Shown here: piece after piece, positions 5,003 to 5,745 of the stretch | How positions within the stretch are numbered: the first letter of the stretch is position 1 | How the letters are laid out: every line of letters starts with the position of its first letter | Source of the DNA: Candidatus Scatomorpha stercoravium | GTDB taxonomy: Bacteria > Bacillota > Clostridia > Oscillospirales > Oscillospiraceae | Direction: 5' to 3' | Length of the DNA stretch: 5,745 bases | NCBI GenBank assembly: GCA_018716005.1 | Contig: DVKN01000285.1 | Coordinates: 1 to 5,745, forward strand | Translations under genes and position numbers: made by a program | The notes under the pieces: generated by a model | Seen by the model: the letters and a program-made list of their open reading frames with translations, nothing else | Database searches by the model: none | What the model was told of the DNA's origin: nothing

Positions 5003-5745
5003 TCACTTGAGCCCCAGCGGGATTATGCCGCAGTAGTCCTCGACGCTCCCGCGGTCGTGGAAGCACTCGATTATCCTGCGCCCGGTCTCATCCATCTGCT
5101 CGAGGTCGTACTCGGCGAGGACCTTGGCGAAGAAGTCGTAGAGTATCTCGGCGCCCTTGTCGTAGCCCTTCTCGCCGAGGGACTCCTGGAGCTCGGGGCG
5201 GAGGAAGCGGCTGGATATGCGCTGGCCGTCGACCTTCATCTCGTTGAGGCAGTAGCCCATGAGCGCGCAGCGGGCGGGGATGAGGCGGTCCATCTTCATG
5301 TTGACGCCGCCGCGGCGGGCGAGGTATTCGCGGGCTATCCACTCGGCGGCGAAGCCGACGCGGTAGGAGCCGATGTGCTGGTTGGGTATGAGCACGTAGT
5401 GGGTGTTCGGGCAGGAGAGAATCTGCTCGAGGAGCAGGTTCGCCTGCGTGACGCGCTTGCCTGTGGCGAAGGGCCAGTAGCTGCCGACGCCCTCGCTCGC
5501 GAGCGGGGTCTCGCCGGAGATGCTGGGGTTCTTGAAGCCGCGCGGGGCGACGAGGCGCCAGAGCCAGGCGAGCGCCGGCGGGACTATCTGCATGAGGCCC
5601 ATGATGCCGTAGGTCGGCTCCTTGGCCGTGGCAGGCGGCATGCGCACGCCGAAGGAGCGCACGTCGACCTCGACGGGGGAGTTCACGACGTTCTTGACCA
5701 TGCGGCGCGGCACGATAACGCGCGGGTTCGGGCAGGCCCTGCCAT
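5003..5745 (-). CDS. C-terminal part of a DUF4914-like protein, cut by the window edge
   Basis: An open frame of 246 complete codons plus a stop, running off the right edge. The upstream part, including the true start, is missing. The first visible residues are GRACPNPRVIVPRRMV, which continue smoothly into the rest, so GTG 5711-5713 is an internal Val and not a start. I recognise the sequence, from memory of the family, as DUF4914, whose members are about 600 residues; roughly the last 40 percent is seen here. Other segments are VDVRSFGVRMPP (27-38), YGIMGLMQIVPPALAWLW (45-62), ATGKR (93-97), LIPNQHIGSYRVGF (118-131) and LIPARCALMGYC (154-165), numbered from the first complete visible codon. 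The order 'TGKR, about 30 residues, then IP' followed by a C-terminal helix with paired aromatic residues (YDFFAKVLAEYD, 202-213) resembles the end of ATP-dependent PEP carboxykinase. That is my eye comparison only. It is soluble-looking with no signal for export. No function can be given. Confidence 0.8.
   Translation of the reverse strand, partial: GRACPNPRVIVPRRMVKNVVNSPVEVDVRSFGVRMPPATAKEPTYGIMGLMQIVPPALAWLWRLVAPRGFKNPSISGETPLASEGVGSYWPFATGKRVTQANLLLEQILSCPNTHYVLIPNQHIGSYRVGFAAEWIAREYLARRGGVNMKMDRLIPARCALMGYCLNEMKVDGQRISSRFLRPELQESLGEKGYDKGAEILYDFFAKVLAEYDLEQMDETGRRIIECFHDRGSVEDYCGIIPLGLK

Noticed and set aside
4225..5010. Plus-strand open frame opposite the HAD gene
   Set aside because: The minus strand encodes all four HAD motifs; the plus-strand product looks like random high-GC translation.
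5711..5713. GTG as start of the DUF4914-like gene
   Set aside because: The frame stays open to the window edge with family-like sequence before it, so the gene is partial and this GTG is an internal Val codon. The ATG at the very edge (5743-5745, minus strand) is out of frame.
1..5745. CRISPR array, insertion sequence, tRNA or new defence system
   Set aside because: No spaced direct repeats, terminal inverted repeats with a transposase, tRNA-like folds or defence domains were found. All long stretches are accounted for by the six genes, and the longest gap is 109 bases.

Overview
The window reads as chromosomal core DNA from a GC-rich Firmicute, most likely a gut-type Clostridia (Oscillospirales-like) lineage. 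The evidence is a YmfF/YmfH-type M16 peptidase pair, a Firmicutes-style Lgt, strong AGGAGG-type ribosome binding sites, and a YjjG/YfnB-type HAD phosphatase. Composition is clearly GC-rich, yet ATA is a major Ile codon. The taxon is inferred from these traits only. I see no mobile element, CRISPR array, tRNA or rRNA.

Left block, plus strand, about 57-4189: an extended -10 promoter (TGCTATAAT) is followed by four tightly packed genes. These are a zinc-motif-less M16 protein (ymfF-like, 92-1387), an HxxEH-bearing M16 metallopeptidase (ymfH-like, 1390-2670), prolipoprotein diacylglyceryl transferase (lgt, 2667-3623) and a small alanine-rich, helical, acidic-tailed protein that I cannot name (3625-4146). 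Gaps run from a 4-base overlap to 2 bases, so this looks like one operon. It ends at a GC-rich hairpin (4165-4189) that can also stop transcription arriving from the opposite strand.

Right block, minus strand, 5745 down to 4201: the C-terminal part of a DUF4914-like protein runs off the right edge (5003-5745). A hairpin follows (4941-4983), and then a complete HAD-superfamily nucleotidase-like gene (4201-4893) that converges on the operon.

How the genes may work together: the two M16 proteins look like complementary halves of one protease. One keeps the zinc site; the other keeps the Arg/Tyr pair of the C-terminal domain. Their coupling to lgt suggests a link between peptide turnover and lipoprotein maturation, but this is inference. 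The HAD enzyme is probably a housekeeping nucleotidase. The DUF4914-like protein is of unknown function, though its C-terminal part resembles ATP-dependent PEP carboxykinase by eye. No clearly new multi-gene system is evident. The points most worth checking are the split M16 active site, the M16-lgt coupling, the small helical protein and the DUF4914/PEPCK resemblance.
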